From: an uncultured Paracoccaceae bacterium
Lineage (GTDB): Bacteria; Pseudomonadota; Alphaproteobacteria; Rhodobacterales; Rhodobacteraceae
Direction: 5' to 3'
Length of the DNA stretch: 64,000 nucleotides
Assembly (NCBI GenBank): GCA_943787785.1
Contig: CALSNT010000001.1
Coordinates: 438,933-502,932 of the forward strand
In this document: positions 55,690 through 64,000 of the stretch, one piece after another
Position numbering within the stretch: position 1 is the stretch's first letter
Layout of the letters: each line of letters opens with the position of its first letter
Program-made: the position numbers and the translations under genes
The notes under the pieces: model-generated
Database searches by the model: none
The model's input: only the letters and a program-made list of their open reading frames with translations
What the model was told of the DNA's origin: nothing

Positions 55690-56895
55690 CTAGGGCGACA
55701 ATCGTGCTGTCAGTCGCGTGACCAAACTGAACATCGGCGAGTGCGCAAAACGCGCCTCGTCGACCTTCAGCGCGGGGTGGCGGGCCGACAGCAGGCGTAT
55801 CACCTCTTCAACCTCGGCGGTAACGGCGAAACGGCCGATGCAGGAAAATACGCCGCCGCCGAAGTTCATATGCGGTGGTTCGTCGGTGCGGTCGATATCA
55901 AAGGCGGCCGGGGCAGCATAATATCGTTCATCCCAATGGGTCGCACCGATGTTGGCAAACACTGGTGTGCCTTTGGGCAGCGTCACGCCCGCAATCTGGT
56001 GCTCTTCCAGCACCTCGCGCGAGGTTGAGATTGTGCGCGGATGAAACCGCATAACCTCGCGCACCGCCTGGGGAACCAGTGCCGGATCGTCGTGCAGCCG
56101 GGCCCAGACCTTTGGTCGCGAGGCCAGCTCGATAATCGCCAAGGCGATCTGATGAGAGCTGTTGTCGGTATTCGCCTCGGCCAGTTTGATGACCCAATTG
56201 CGCAGATCATCGCCGTCCAGCTGACCGTCCTGTTCGGCCCGGATCATGTCTGACAACAGGTCATCGCCAAGGTGTTCGCGCCGCGCCGCAATATGCTTGT
56301 CGGCATAGTCGATCAGCGCTTCGAAGGCAGCGATGATTTCGGGGGTGTGGTCGGGATTGCGGGTATGGACCTGCTGGACGCTGTGGGACGTGCGCGCCAC
56401 GAAGTCTGCGTCTTCAAACGGCGCGCCAATCCAATAGCAATAGATCGCCGAAGGGATCGGATCGCAAAGCGCCGTGATCAGATCGACAGGTTGATCGGTC
56501 GGCACCGCATCGACCACCCGGCGCACTGTGGCGATGATATCGGCGCGAAAGGCCTCAATACCGCCCTCGCTCATCAGCCTGGTCATCGGGCGGCGCAGAT
56601 CCCGGCGCCGGTCGCCCCGATTGAAGAACGAGATGGAGTTGCGCTTGTACTCCAGCGGTCGCCCCTCGGGCAGGCCAAGCACGTCCATCAGTTTCGGGTG
56701 GCCGGTGCCAAGGCGGCGATCCAGGATCGCCCTTCGGCACAGATCATAATCCAGAATCTCAACCCCGCGCCGGGATCGCGCAATCTTCCAGCGCTGCGCC
56801 CAGCCTGCCAAGGTTTGAAATGGCCGCGCGGCGTAATCCGCCGACGCGAAGTCCAGTTCGGGAAGGTCCAGCAGTTCAGCGTTTAGCGCGGTCAT
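55690..56895 (-). CDS. Cytochrome P450 with Asn at the acid-alcohol position
   Basis: A 401-residue soluble bacterial P450. The haem-ligand loop is HMNFGGGVFSCIGRF with Cys near residue 350; the ExxR motif is VREVMRFHPRTIS near 285. The I-helix reads KLAEANTDNSSHQIALAIIE: the usual acid-Thr pair is replaced by Asp-Asn, as in P450cin. This hints at special O2 activation or an oxygen-rich substrate. Electron partners could be the Rieske ferredoxin at 61285 or others outside the window. It is 23 bases downstream of the Rieske oxygenase gene on the same strand, so they form an operon. Confidence 0.88.
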   Translation of the reverse strand: MTALNAELLDLPELDFASADYAARPFQTLAGWAQRWKIARSRRGVEILDYDLCRRAILDRRLGTGHPKLMDVLGLPEGRPLEYKRNSISFFNRGDRRRDLRRPMTRLMSEGGIEAFRADIIATVRRVVDAVPTDQPVDLITALCDPIPSAIYCYWIGAPFEDADFVARTSHSVQQVHTRNPDHTPEIIAAFEALIDYADKHIAARREHLGDDLLSDMIRAEQDGQLDGDDLRNWVIKLAEANTDNSSHQIALAIIELASRPKVWARLHDDPALVPQAVREVMRFHPRTISTSREVLEEHQIAGVTLPKGTPVFANIGATHWDERYYAAPAAFDIDRTDEPPHMNFGGGVFSCIGRFAVTAEVEEVIRLLSARHPALKVDEARFAHSPMFSLVTRLTARLSP

Positions 56896-56918
56896 ATGTC
56901 AGGCGTGCCGCCTTTGGC

Positions 56919-57941
56919 TTAGGTCTGTTCGGCCTTGATAGCACGATCCAGCATCACGCGGAACGTCTTTGCGCCCGCATCCAGCCCCAGATCAATATTC
57001 GGCGTGCGCGCGTGCTTCATGCCCTCATGCACCTTGACCAGAATGTCGCGATCTTCCTCGAACGCAAGGCGCGCGCCGTCGTTCATGAATTTCGACACCT
57101 CGGCGTCATTCGGGCGGCCATTGCGATGCTGGAACCAGAAATAACGCGACCGATCCTCATCAATCGGGGTCATGAAATTATAGCTGATGTTGATGAAGGT
57201 CTGTCCGACCGGGGCGCTGTCATAACCGCCGGTGCCGACGGGCGTGTAGATCGACTTGTTCAGACCAATCGCCGGCAGGCACATCTCGTAATGCTGAAGG
57301 CGGTCGCAGTCGCCTTCGAACTCGACCAGTTTGGCGTAATAGGGCGATGGCGGCTTGTTTGATATCCAGCGCGACACGATCACGCCCCGGTCGGTTTTTT
57401 CCAGGTTCAGCGCTTCATCATCTGTTCCGGCACCAGCGAAAGAGGTGACATGAACCCAGGCCACATGCGACGGGTCCAGAAGGTTGTCGCAGATCCACAG
57501 GTAGTTGCAGTCGATATCCATCACCCCGCCATCGGTCAGACCCCAGGCCGGATTGTCGAAATTCTCGACCGGGAAGATCTTGTCAGGATCAGCCAGCGCC
57601 GGGTCGCCCATCCAGATCCACAACAAGCGGTAACGATCGACCACAGGATAGGATCTGACAACGGCGCGGCGCGGGATCGCGTCGGCCTGCGTAGGTGCGG
57701 CCACACAAGCGCCGGTGCAATCGAACGTCAGCCCGTGATAGCCGCATTCGATGTGGTCGCCCTTCAGGTTGCCATCCGACAGGGGCAGCTTGCGATGCGG
57801 GCAGGCGTTTTCCAGCGCAACTGGCGTGCCGTCTTCCTGACGGTACAGCACGATGTTTTCATTCAGAAATGTCTCGGCCGTCAGCGCCCGGCCGATATCC
57901 TTGCTCCAGGCCGCGACGTACCAGCAATTCTTCAGAAACAT
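56919..57941 (-). CDS. Rieske non-haem iron oxygenase (VanA-like)
   Basis: A 340-residue oxygenase. Rieske cluster: NACPHRKLPLSDGNL then IECGYHGLTFDCTG (about residues 45-75). The mononuclear iron site is NLLDPSHVAWVHVTSF (His-x4-His near 165). Length and N terminus (MFLKNCWYVAAWSKDIGR) resemble vanillate O-demethylase oxygenase and other demethylating enzymes. It would demethylate or hydroxylate an aromatic or N/O-methylated compound. A reductase is not encoded beside it. Confidence 0.88.
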   Translation of the reverse strand: MFLKNCWYVAAWSKDIGRALTAETFLNENIVLYRQEDGTPVALENACPHRKLPLSDGNLKGDHIECGYHGLTFDCTGACVAAPTQADAIPRRAVVRSYPVVDRYRLLWIWMGDPALADPDKIFPVENFDNPAWGLTDGGVMDIDCNYLWICDNLLDPSHVAWVHVTSFAGAGTDDEALNLEKTDRGVIVSRWISNKPPSPYYAKLVEFEGDCDRLQHYEMCLPAIGLNKSIYTPVGTGGYDSAPVGQTFINISYNFMTPIDEDRSRYFWFQHRNGRPNDAEVSKFMNDGARLAFEEDRDILVKVHEGMKHARTPNIDLGLDAGAKTFRVMLDRAIKAEQT

Positions 57942-58051
57942 CTTTTCGCACTCCGTCTGGTCAGGTTTGTCTGGTCAGGTTTCCGGGCCAGTATGCGCCA
58001 GTCACAGGCGCGCGCACCATCCGGGATTTGTAATAACTCGCATTAGAGGGG

Positions 58052-58981
58052 CTAATCACCCGTTGGCCCCCAGGACGGGATTTGTGGCTGTCCGTCGACT
58101 TCCGATTTGATCCAGTCCAGAAAGACCGAGACCTTCTGATCGGCGCGACCCGAGGCTGGGCGCACCAGCCAATAACTGTAGAGCGATTTCGTCACCTGTG
58201 GAAAGGGCCGCACCAATCGCCCGTCGCACAGCACATCAATCACCAGTGGTTCGCGCCCCATCGCCACCCCAACCCCTTCAATCGCGGCCTGAACCACCAT
58301 GTTGGATTGGCCAAACCGCCGCGTGCGCTGCGGCTTTGGCAACGTGATTTTCTGATCGCGGGCCCAGAACTCCCACGTCGGGCTGGCGGCACCCTGGGGC
58401 AGGTTCTCATCCTCAAGGAAGGTATGTCTGGCCAGATCCTCGATGGTTCTGAGCTGCGGCATCAGGGATGGCGCACAGACCGGAAACAGGCTTTCGCCCA
58501 TCAACAGTTCGGCTGAATTCCCCGGATACTCGCCCCGGCCATACCGGATCGCCACATCGGCATCGGCGCCTGACACCGGCTGTGTGCCGGTATCCGTGGC
58601 GATGGAAATGGACAGTTCGGGATGCGCAAGATCAAAGCGTAAAAGCCGTGGAAACAACCAGTTAAAGGCAAACCCCGGCAGGCAGGATACCATGATCGTC
58701 CGGTCAGAACGCTGGCGGTCGCGCAATTGGCCGCAGACGTCCGAAATTCGCCCCAATCCTTCCGATATCGCCTGCGCAAGCTGCTCACCCTCGCGGGTTG
58801 GGCGTGACTGGCGTGCCCCGCGCACCAGCAGATCCTGGCCCAGCCATTCCTCTAGCGTCTTGACGTGCTGACTGACCGCGCTTTGGCTGACACCCAGTTC
58901 GCTGGCGGCGGCCGAAAACCCGCAATGGCGCACAACGGCTTCGAACGCGCGCAGGGCCGAGTAGGGCAGGTTGAGCAACAT
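58052..58981 (-). CDS. LysR-family transcriptional regulator
   Basis: A 309-residue regulator; ATG 58981 gives MLLNLPYSALRAFEAVVRHC, the usual LysR start (in-frame ATGs at 59002 and 59017 are also possible). The HTH is GFSAAASELGVSQSAVSQHV, and the effector-binding domain follows from about 95. It is closest to GcvA-type regulators in overall look. Divergent from the dioxygenase-like gene at 59079, with under 100 bp between, so it likely controls that gene and perhaps the adjacent oxygenases. Confidence 0.9.
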   Translation of the reverse strand: MLLNLPYSALRAFEAVVRHCGFSAAASELGVSQSAVSQHVKTLEEWLGQDLLVRGARQSRPTREGEQLAQAISEGLGRISDVCGQLRDRQRSDRTIMVSCLPGFAFNWLFPRLLRFDLAHPELSISIATDTGTQPVSGADADVAIRYGRGEYPGNSAELLMGESLFPVCAPSLMPQLRTIEDLARHTFLEDENLPQGAASPTWEFWARDQKITLPKPQRTRRFGQSNMVVQAAIEGVGVAMGREPLVIDVLCDGRLVRPFPQVTKSLYSYWLVRPASGRADQKVSVFLDWIKSEVDGQPQIPSWGPTGD

Positions 58982-59078
58982 ATTAGCCACTCTAATGTCT
59001 GCCATTAACACTTTCAAATGCCAGATTGCGGCGCATTGCAGTAATTTCGCTCAGGTTTGCGGGGGGACACATGCGGCA

Positions 59079-60164
59079 ATGACAGACATGACGCCCGAGC
59101 GCGGCGCGCGCAATCTGCTTGAAAACTGTGCCGGGGCGCAACGCGGAGACCGGTTGCTGATCGCTTATGAGCCGCCCGAGTTTGGCTATTTCGACGCCTC
59201 TGCCGCGCAGGTCGTCGTGCAGGCCGCACAGTCCATGGGATTGCAGGTTGATGCGGTCGATGTCGGCTTCAATCCCGCCAATCCGCATCTGCCGCCAGAC
59301 TTGTTGTCGCGGTTCGAAGCGGCGGACATCATCCTGTTCCTGGCCCGGCTGGGCGATCAGCTGCGATTTTCCGAGATGCCGCAGGGCAAGAAGATCATCG
59401 TCAGCTTTGCCGTCAATCAAGAGCTTTTCGGATCAGGTTTCGCCAACGGGCATCACGCGGCCTTCATGCAGATCAAGGACGACGTCAACGCGGTGCTTGC
59501 CGGCGCGCGTGACGTTCGGATCACCTGCCCGCTGGGGACCGACGTGCGCGGTCGGCCCGAAATGAACCTGTCGGCGGCCGGCGATACCTCGATCCTGCGC
59601 TTTCCGATGTCGATTTTCACCCCGGTGCCGGGCCACAGTTTTTCGGGCCGCGTGGCGCTGACATTCCTGACCGGCACCGGATCGAAATATTACGACAACT
59701 ATAACATCGAATTCGATCAGACGGTATTTGCGGTGATGGAAAACGGCCAGTTGCAAGGGTTTGAAGGAACCCCCTCAGACACGGCCCGCGCCGAGGCACA
59801 GTATGACCGCGTTGCGTCGATGTTCGCCATCGACCGGAACTTCGTACACTCCTGGCATGCGGGCATTCACCCCGGCTGCGGGTATCACTGGGACATGCGT
59901 GAGAACTACGAACGCTGGGGCGGGTCGGCCTTTGGCAACCCGCGCATTCTGCATTTCCACACCTGTGGGGCCTATGCACCGGGTGAGATCAGCTGGAATG
60001 TGTTTGATCCCAGTATCCAGATTGATGGTACGGTCTTTTGGGAGAACGGGAAATTCCACGTCAACCGCCTTCCCAAAGGGCCTGACATCCTTGCCAAATA
60101 CCCTTGCGCGACAGCGCTGTTTGAACATCCCGACCACAATATCGGTCTGCGTCTGGCCAGTTGA
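59079..60164 (+). CDS. 2,5-dihydroxypyridine 5,6-dioxygenase (NicX)-like protein
   Basis: A 361-residue protein of the family that holds NicX-type dioxygenases and M29-like proteins. ATG 59079 starts MTDMTPERGARNLLENC. N-terminal RGDRLLIAYEPPEFGYFD and the middle PLGTDVRGRPEMNLSAAGDT are as in that family. Putative iron ligands are in HSWHAGIHPGCGYHWDM (about 255) and ILHFHTCGAYAPGEISWNVF (about 290). NicX opens the pyridine ring of 2,5-dihydroxypyridine; here the substrate is unproved. Neighbours are oxygenases and a LysR regulator, which fits a ring-cleavage step. Confidence 0.72.
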   Translation: MTDMTPERGARNLLENCAGAQRGDRLLIAYEPPEFGYFDASAAQVVVQAAQSMGLQVDAVDVGFNPANPHLPPDLLSRFEAADIILFLARLGDQLRFSEMPQGKKIIVSFAVNQELFGSGFANGHHAAFMQIKDDVNAVLAGARDVRITCPLGTDVRGRPEMNLSAAGDTSILRFPMSIFTPVPGHSFSGRVALTFLTGTGSKYYDNYNIEFDQTVFAVMENGQLQGFEGTPSDTARAEAQYDRVASMFAIDRNFVHSWHAGIHPGCGYHWDMRENYERWGGSAFGNPRILHFHTCGAYAPGEISWNVFDPSIQIDGTVFWENGKFHVNRLPKGPDILAKYPCATALFEHPDHNIGLRLAS

Positions 60165-60329
60165 GATCTGCGACCAATCGCTCGCTTGATCGAATCGCGG
60201 GGTGTTGATTAAGTATGCGCCAATGGGGCCGGGGCGACCGGATCCCATGGTGCGGAGCACTCCCGTCTCCGGCGCTGGCAGAACAGGATCGCGTATAGAC
60301 CTGCGCCAGCAGAAAATTCGGACCTTCCC

Positions 60330-61280
60330 ATGACAGACGCTATCGTCACGCCGCTGACCCAGGCCCTGGCCGAAGGCAAGCTCAGCCGCGCAGAGTTGAA
60401 ATCCTTCATGCAACGCTCGGACGCGCCCGCCTTTCGCAGGCTGGCCATCTGGGTGCTGGTACTGGTGGCAACCACCACGTTGATCACCCTGGCCTGGAAC
60501 AGCTGGCTGATCTGGCCAGCCATGTTTGTTCACGGCGTGGTGCTGGTGCACCATTTTTCGCTGCAACATGAATGCGTGCATTACACCGTTTTCCGCACCC
60601 GCTGGCTGAACGATCTGGTCGGCCAGATCTGCGGATTGATCATCATCCTGCCGCACCGGTTTTTCCGTTATGAGCACTGCGATCACCACACCTATACCCA
60701 GACCGCCGGTGACGACCCCGAGCTGATTTCACTGCCGCAAAGCCTGGGCGCATATCTGTGGTATCTGACCGCCATCCCCTATTGGCGCGGCAAATTCACC
60801 GAGGTTTTCCGCCACGCATCCGGCAACCTGAACGCGGTCGAGAAGCGCTTCATCCCCAAGGTCGAACATGCAGCGGTATTCCGCGACGCCCGCATGATGC
60901 TGGGTGTCTATGGCGTGCTGCTTCTGGGCAGCATCCTGACCGGCTGGTCGGGGTTGATCTGGTACTGGTTCATACCGCTGATCCTGGGCGAACCGGTCAT
61001 GCGCTTTATCCGTATGACCGAACATGTCGGGCGACCGACGGTGCCGCAGATGTCCGAGAATACGCGCACCAACCTCGTCTCGGCCCCGTGGCGATTTCTG
61101 TGCTGGAACATGAACTTTCACGCCGAACACCACTATGTCGCCTCGGTGCCGTTTCATGCGTTGCCGCGCCTGCACGAAAAGCTGAAGGATCATATTTTCG
61201 TGGAACCCGGCGGTTATCTGGCCGCCCACCGCGACATCCTGCGCCAGATCCTGCGCCGCCCCGATACGTCCGGGGCGTAG
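60330..61280 (+). CDS. Membrane di-iron fatty acid desaturase/hydroxylase-family protein
   Basis: A 316-residue integral membrane protein. The three His boxes of the family are present: LQHECVHYTVF (H-x3-H), YEHCDHHTYTQ (H-x2-HH) and NFHAEHHYVAS (H-x2-HH). Hydrophobic pairs near 42-80, 95-115, 200-225 give four helices. It lacks extra domains and is followed after four bases by a Rieske ferredoxin, which suggests a two-component oxygenase (as in alkane or aromatic-ring-side-chain hydroxylases) rather than a lipid desaturase. Ribosome-binding site is weak. Confidence 0.83.
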   Translation: MTDAIVTPLTQALAEGKLSRAELKSFMQRSDAPAFRRLAIWVLVLVATTTLITLAWNSWLIWPAMFVHGVVLVHHFSLQHECVHYTVFRTRWLNDLVGQICGLIIILPHRFFRYEHCDHHTYTQTAGDDPELISLPQSLGAYLWYLTAIPYWRGKFTEVFRHASGNLNAVEKRFIPKVEHAAVFRDARMMLGVYGVLLLGSILTGWSGLIWYWFIPLILGEPVMRFIRMTEHVGRPTVPQMSENTRTNLVSAPWRFLCWNMNFHAEHHYVASVPFHALPRLHEKLKDHIFVEPGGYLAAHRDILRQILRRPDTSGA

Positions 61281-61284
61281 ACCG

Positions 61285-61602
61285 ATGGCGGCAGAAAAAC
61301 CGTGGCGCGATGTGATTGACGCCGACGCGCTGGAAAAGAACTGGGTCACGCGGGTTGATGTCGGGCCGCGCAGGCTGGCGATCTATGACACGCCCAGCGG
61401 CATCTACGCCTCGCTGGCGCTGTGCAATCACGGCGGCGCCGATCTGTGCGATGGATACTTCGACGGCCACGTCATCGAATGCCCGCTGCATCAGGGTGCG
61501 TTCGACGTGCGCGATGGCAAACCCGTCTCGGCCCCCGCCACGCGCAACATGCGGGTGTTTCAGGCACGGGTCCACAACGGCAAGGTGCAGCTGCGGCTGT
61601 GA
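61285..61602 (+). CDS. Rieske-type [2Fe-2S] ferredoxin
   Basis: A 105-residue soluble ferredoxin with cluster ligands in ALCNHGGADLCDGYFD (Cys-x-His) and VIECPLHQGAFDVRDG (Cys-x2-His). It starts 4 bases after the di-iron enzyme stop and is a likely electron donor to it, or to the P450 or Rieske oxygenase of the cluster. No ferredoxin reductase is seen in the window. Confidence 0.88.
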   Translation: MAAEKPWRDVIDADALEKNWVTRVDVGPRRLAIYDTPSGIYASLALCNHGGADLCDGYFDGHVIECPLHQGAFDVRDGKPVSAPATRNMRVFQARVHNGKVQLRL

Positions 61603-61658
61603 GGGGCCGCGCCCGTCGATCAGCCCCCCAATCAGCCCTAGCCTCTGATCGGCTCGCT

Positions 61659-61686
61659 GACCCATGCGGCAAGCGCGGCATGGGTC
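61659..61686 (+). terminator. Hairpin after the Rieske ferredoxin gene
   Basis: Perfect 9-bp arms GACCCATGC (61659-61667) and GCATGGGTC (61678-61686) around a 10-base loop. No T-run follows, so termination is uncertain. The rest of 61603-61842 holds no gene I can support. Confidence 0.4.
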
Positions 61687-61842
61687 GCAAACCAAACATC
61701 GCCGCGCGCCTTGGCGTGCGCGATCAGCTTAATCTGACCCGTCAGTCTCCATTCAAATGCACACTTCGCGCGGGGTCGCAGAAAGCGACTTTGGGTAAGG
61801 CCAACCGCCCCACTTTCAAACGCCAACCAAAAGGAAAATGGC

Positions 61843-62691
61843 ATGAACAAGATCGATCCCCAAAACGAACGCCTGAAACTCGAATATCAGGATTATCTGC
61901 GCCATGCGGATGGTCTGGATCACAAGATCATCGACAAAGTCATGGGTGCGATCCGGCAGTTTGAGACCAGCACCAACTGCAAACCGTTTCTGCGCTTCAA
62001 CAAGCACCAAGCAATGGCCTTCAAGGATTGGCTGGACACAGCCCGTAACAGCCGCACCGGCAAGCCTCTGTCCAAAGCCACCATTGCGTCCATTCTTCGT
62101 GCCGTGCGCGAGTTCTTCCGGTGGGCGGCGGGTCAGAAGGGCTACAAGACCGCGATAGGCCGGAACGACTGGGTCTACTTCCGGCAGGCGCGCAAGGATG
62201 CCAGTGCGGCCCAGGCATCGACCCCGCGCCCGGTGCCCAGCGTGGCGCAGGTCCGGCGCGCCTTTGAGGCGATGCCCAGCGCTACGAGCACACAGAAGCG
62301 CGACAAGGCCCTGCTGGCATTGCTGACGCTGTCTGGTGCGCGGATCGGTGCTGTTGCGTCCCTGCGCCTCAAGCACGTTGATCTGGAACGGCGTCACATC
62401 TTTCAGGACGCCCGGGAAGTGAACACAAAAGCCGCGAAGACCATGAACACCACGTTCTTCCCGATGGGCGACGAATATGTTGCGGCGTTGGCTGACTACA
62501 TCGCGCATCTGATCGATGATCTGATGTTTGGTCCCGAAGATGCCCTGTTTCCAAAAACCGACATCATTCGCGGCCCCAACGGGTTTCAGACGGCGGGTCT
62601 GTCGCGGGAACCTTTTGCAAGCCCCGGGGCGTTAAACGAGATGGTCAAAGACGCATTTGCCGCTGTCCAACTGCCCCGATACACGCCGCAC
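61843..62691 (+). pseudogene. Tyrosine recombinase truncated by an IS3-family element
   Basis: ATG 61843 follows AAAGGAAAA. About 283 residues remain. A core-binding domain (about 10-110) and the start of the catalytic domain with the first Arg (LLTLSGARIGAVASLRLKHV) are present. The host sequence stops at PRYTPH, just where the H-x-x-R box (PHSFRH-type) should begin; the IS left end starts at 62692. The remaining catalytic His, Arg and Tyr are missing, so it cannot recombine DNA. The open frame runs a few codons into the IS. Confidence 0.85.
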
Positions 62692-62757
62692 AGAGGTGGT
62701 CGCAAGATTTCGGACCATTAGTTAAGGTAGATCGACTAGTGAGAAAGACGATCTGAG

Positions 62758-63069
62758 ATGACAAAGAGGAAGAACCATTCAGCGGAGTTTAAGGCGCGTG
62801 TTGCGCTTGATGCGATCCGCGAGGAGATGACGCTTTCGGAGCTGTCCAAGAAGTATGGCGTCCATTCCGGCCAAATCAGCACTTGGAAACGTGCGGCCTT
62901 GGACAACATGACATCAGCCTTTGAGCGGCGTGGTAGAGATCCAGCACCGGAGGTCAGCGCGGCTGAAGTTGAGAAGCTGCATTCAAAGATTGGGCAGTTG
63001 GTGGTGGAGCGAGATTTTTTAGCGGATGCCTCGCGTCAACTGCTGGGGACGCGAGGCAAAAAATGGTGA
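62758..63069 (+). CDS. IS3-family transposase OrfA
   Basis: A 103-residue HTH/leucine-zipper protein: FKARVALDAIREEMTLSELS and KKYGVHSGQISTWKRAAL form the DNA-binding part, and KLHSKIGQLVVERDFLAD the zipper. It ends at TGA 63067. A run of six A at 63058-63063 lies at the overlap with OrfB, which is in the -1 frame. This is the usual set-up for programmed frameshifting to make the OrfAB fusion. Confidence 0.92.
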   Translation: MTKRKNHSAEFKARVALDAIREEMTLSELSKKYGVHSGQISTWKRAALDNMTSAFERRGRDPAPEVSAAEVEKLHSKIGQLVVERDFLADASRQLLGTRGKKW

Positions 63070-63893
63070 GCAAGGATCATAAGCTGAGTGTTCGGCGTCA
63101 GTGCGCGCTGCTGACGCTGGCACGGTCGAACCTATACTATCAGCCGAAGGGCGAAAGTGCGGAGAACCTGCGGTTCATGGAGATCATCGACAAGCAATTT
63201 TTGGAGACGCCGTGGTATGGGTCGCGCCAAATGGCCCGGTACATGAAGCGGAACAACCACAAGTGCGGCCGTCACCGTGTGCGTCGCTTGATGCGGCTCA
63301 TGCGATTGGTTCCGATCTACCAGGAGCCTAACACGAGCAAGAAGCACCCTCAGCACAAGATATGGCCGTATTTGCTCAGGAATATTGTGATCAACCGGCC
63401 AAACCAGGTCTGGTGCGCCGACATCACATATATCCCAATGCAACGGGGCTTTCTGTATCTGGTAGCAATCATGGACTGGCATAGCCGTAAGGTGCTGGCA
63501 TGGCGGCTCTCGAATAGCATGGACACCACTTTTTGCGTTGAAGCCTTGAAAGAGGCATTGGCCAAACACGGCACACCGGAGATATTCAACACCGATCAGG
63601 GTAGCCAGTTCACCAGCGGTGATTGGATTGACGTCCTGACCGATGCGAAGATCAAGATCAGCATGGACGGTAAGGGCCGCTGGATCGACAATCGGATGAT
63701 TGAGCGGCTCTGGCGGTCCCTCAAGTACGAATGCGTTTATCTACACGCCTTTGAAACAGGGTCACAGGCCAAGGCGGGCATTGGAAAATGGTTGGCCTAT
63801 TACAATGCTGAACGACCTCATTCGACCCACGGCATCTTGACCCCTGACGAGGCCTATGTCAGCAAAACAGAACCAATGAAATTAGCAGCCTAA
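63063..63893 (+). CDS. IS3-family transposase OrfB (DDE)
   Basis: A 276-residue integrase-core protein. Catalytic residues: Asp in NQVWCADITYIPMQRGF, Asp in IFNTDQGSQFTSGDW and Glu in NRMIERLWRSLKYECVYLH. An N-terminal HTH_21 region (YGSRQMARYMKRNNHKCGRH) is present. Length and motifs are complete. Probably made as a fusion with OrfA by -1 frameshifting. Confidence 0.94.
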   Translation: MVSKDHKLSVRRQCALLTLARSNLYYQPKGESAENLRFMEIIDKQFLETPWYGSRQMARYMKRNNHKCGRHRVRRLMRLMRLVPIYQEPNTSKKHPQHKIWPYLLRNIVINRPNQVWCADITYIPMQRGFLYLVAIMDWHSRKVLAWRLSNSMDTTFCVEALKEALAKHGTPEIFNTDQGSQFTSGDWIDVLTDAKIKISMDGKGRWIDNRMIERLWRSLKYECVYLHAFETGSQAKAGIGKWLAYYNAERPHSTHGILTPDEAYVSKTEPMKLAA

Positions 63894-64000
63894 AACCAAA
63901 CCATGGTCTACCTTAGCAAGGCTGCAGAATGGTCGAAAAAGCAAGACCACCTCTATGTCGCAAATCCGGTTCGGCCTCAACAAGTCATTCTAAGTCGGTT

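Larger units (their letters stand above)
62692..63954. mobile_element. IS3-family insertion sequence
   Basis: About 1.26 kb. The ends match as inverted repeats: left AGAGGTGGTCGCAAG at 62692, right in reverse AGAGGTGGTCTTGC ending at 63954; inner parts also share CGGACCATT/CGACCATT and TAAGGTAGA. No 3-bp target repeat was found, so either the outer bases differ or one flank was lost after insertion. It carries two overlapping transposase frames. Confidence 0.85.

Overview
The window looks like chromosome of a marine alphaproteobacterium, most likely a Roseobacter-group Rhodobacteraceae. The grounds are moderately high GC, a tetrameric sarcosine oxidase operon, the DUF3305/DUF3306/TorD formate dehydrogenase (FDH) accessory set, a hut operon of the HutF/HutG type, a Rhodobacter-type porin and many short catabolic operons. 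This is inferred from gene content; no rRNA or tRNA gene was seen. All family names come from reading motifs, not from database searches.

Region 1 (1-17.5 kb) is a metal and formate module. A tungstate-type ABC transporter (tupBCA) is followed by a minus-strand operon (DUF6494-like protein, Mrp/ApbC ATPase, biotin/lipoate ligase-like protein, DUF6505-like protein) that ends in a decayed AMP-ligase remnant. Next come an unusual protein joining a shortened TupA-like domain to a c-type cytochrome, a 651-residue polyferredoxin, and the FDH operon: DUF3305, frameshifted DUF3306, TorD-like chaperone, Tat-signal miniprotein, Cys-type FdhA, FdhB, cytochrome b, a WD40-cytochrome c fusion and a 47-residue membrane peptide. 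Tup would supply W (or Mo) for the FDH cofactor, and the accessory proteins would help cofactor loading and Tat export.

Region 2 (17.5-22.8 kb) is an RND efflux pair behind a GbsR/MarR-like regulator with a 30-bp palindrome in its promoter.

Region 3 (22.9-34.8 kb) is a decayed mobile island: P4-type integrase, HTH/AlpA-like protein, Toprim primase, DUF3987 protein, two terminase-small-subunit-like pieces, an IS21 element, and a beta-trefoil lectin gene split by an IS256-family element with an 8-bp target duplication. A porin gene sits between duplicated scraps of the island.

Region 4 (34.9-47.2 kb) holds soxBDAG, an amino-acid-type ABC transporter, an XRE-cupin regulator, a peroxidase-related protein, a MATE exporter and an AstE/DoeB-like deacylase. 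From about 40.5 to 49.5 kb most genes carry single-base frameshifts, mostly one extra base in a homopolymer. That pattern is more like local sequence error than gene decay.

Region 5 (47.3-54.6 kb) is histidine utilization: hutIHGU on the minus strand, hutF-hutC divergent, and a palindrome between them.

Region 6 (54.9-61.6 kb) is an oxygenase-rich cluster: PhyH-type dioxygenase, cytochrome P450 with Asn at the usual Thr position, Rieske oxygenase, LysR regulator, 2,5-dihydroxypyridine dioxygenase-like enzyme, membrane di-iron hydroxylase/desaturase and Rieske ferredoxin. It probably degrades an unidentified methylated or heterocyclic compound.

Region 7 (61.8-64 kb) is a tyrosine recombinase cut short by an IS3-family element.
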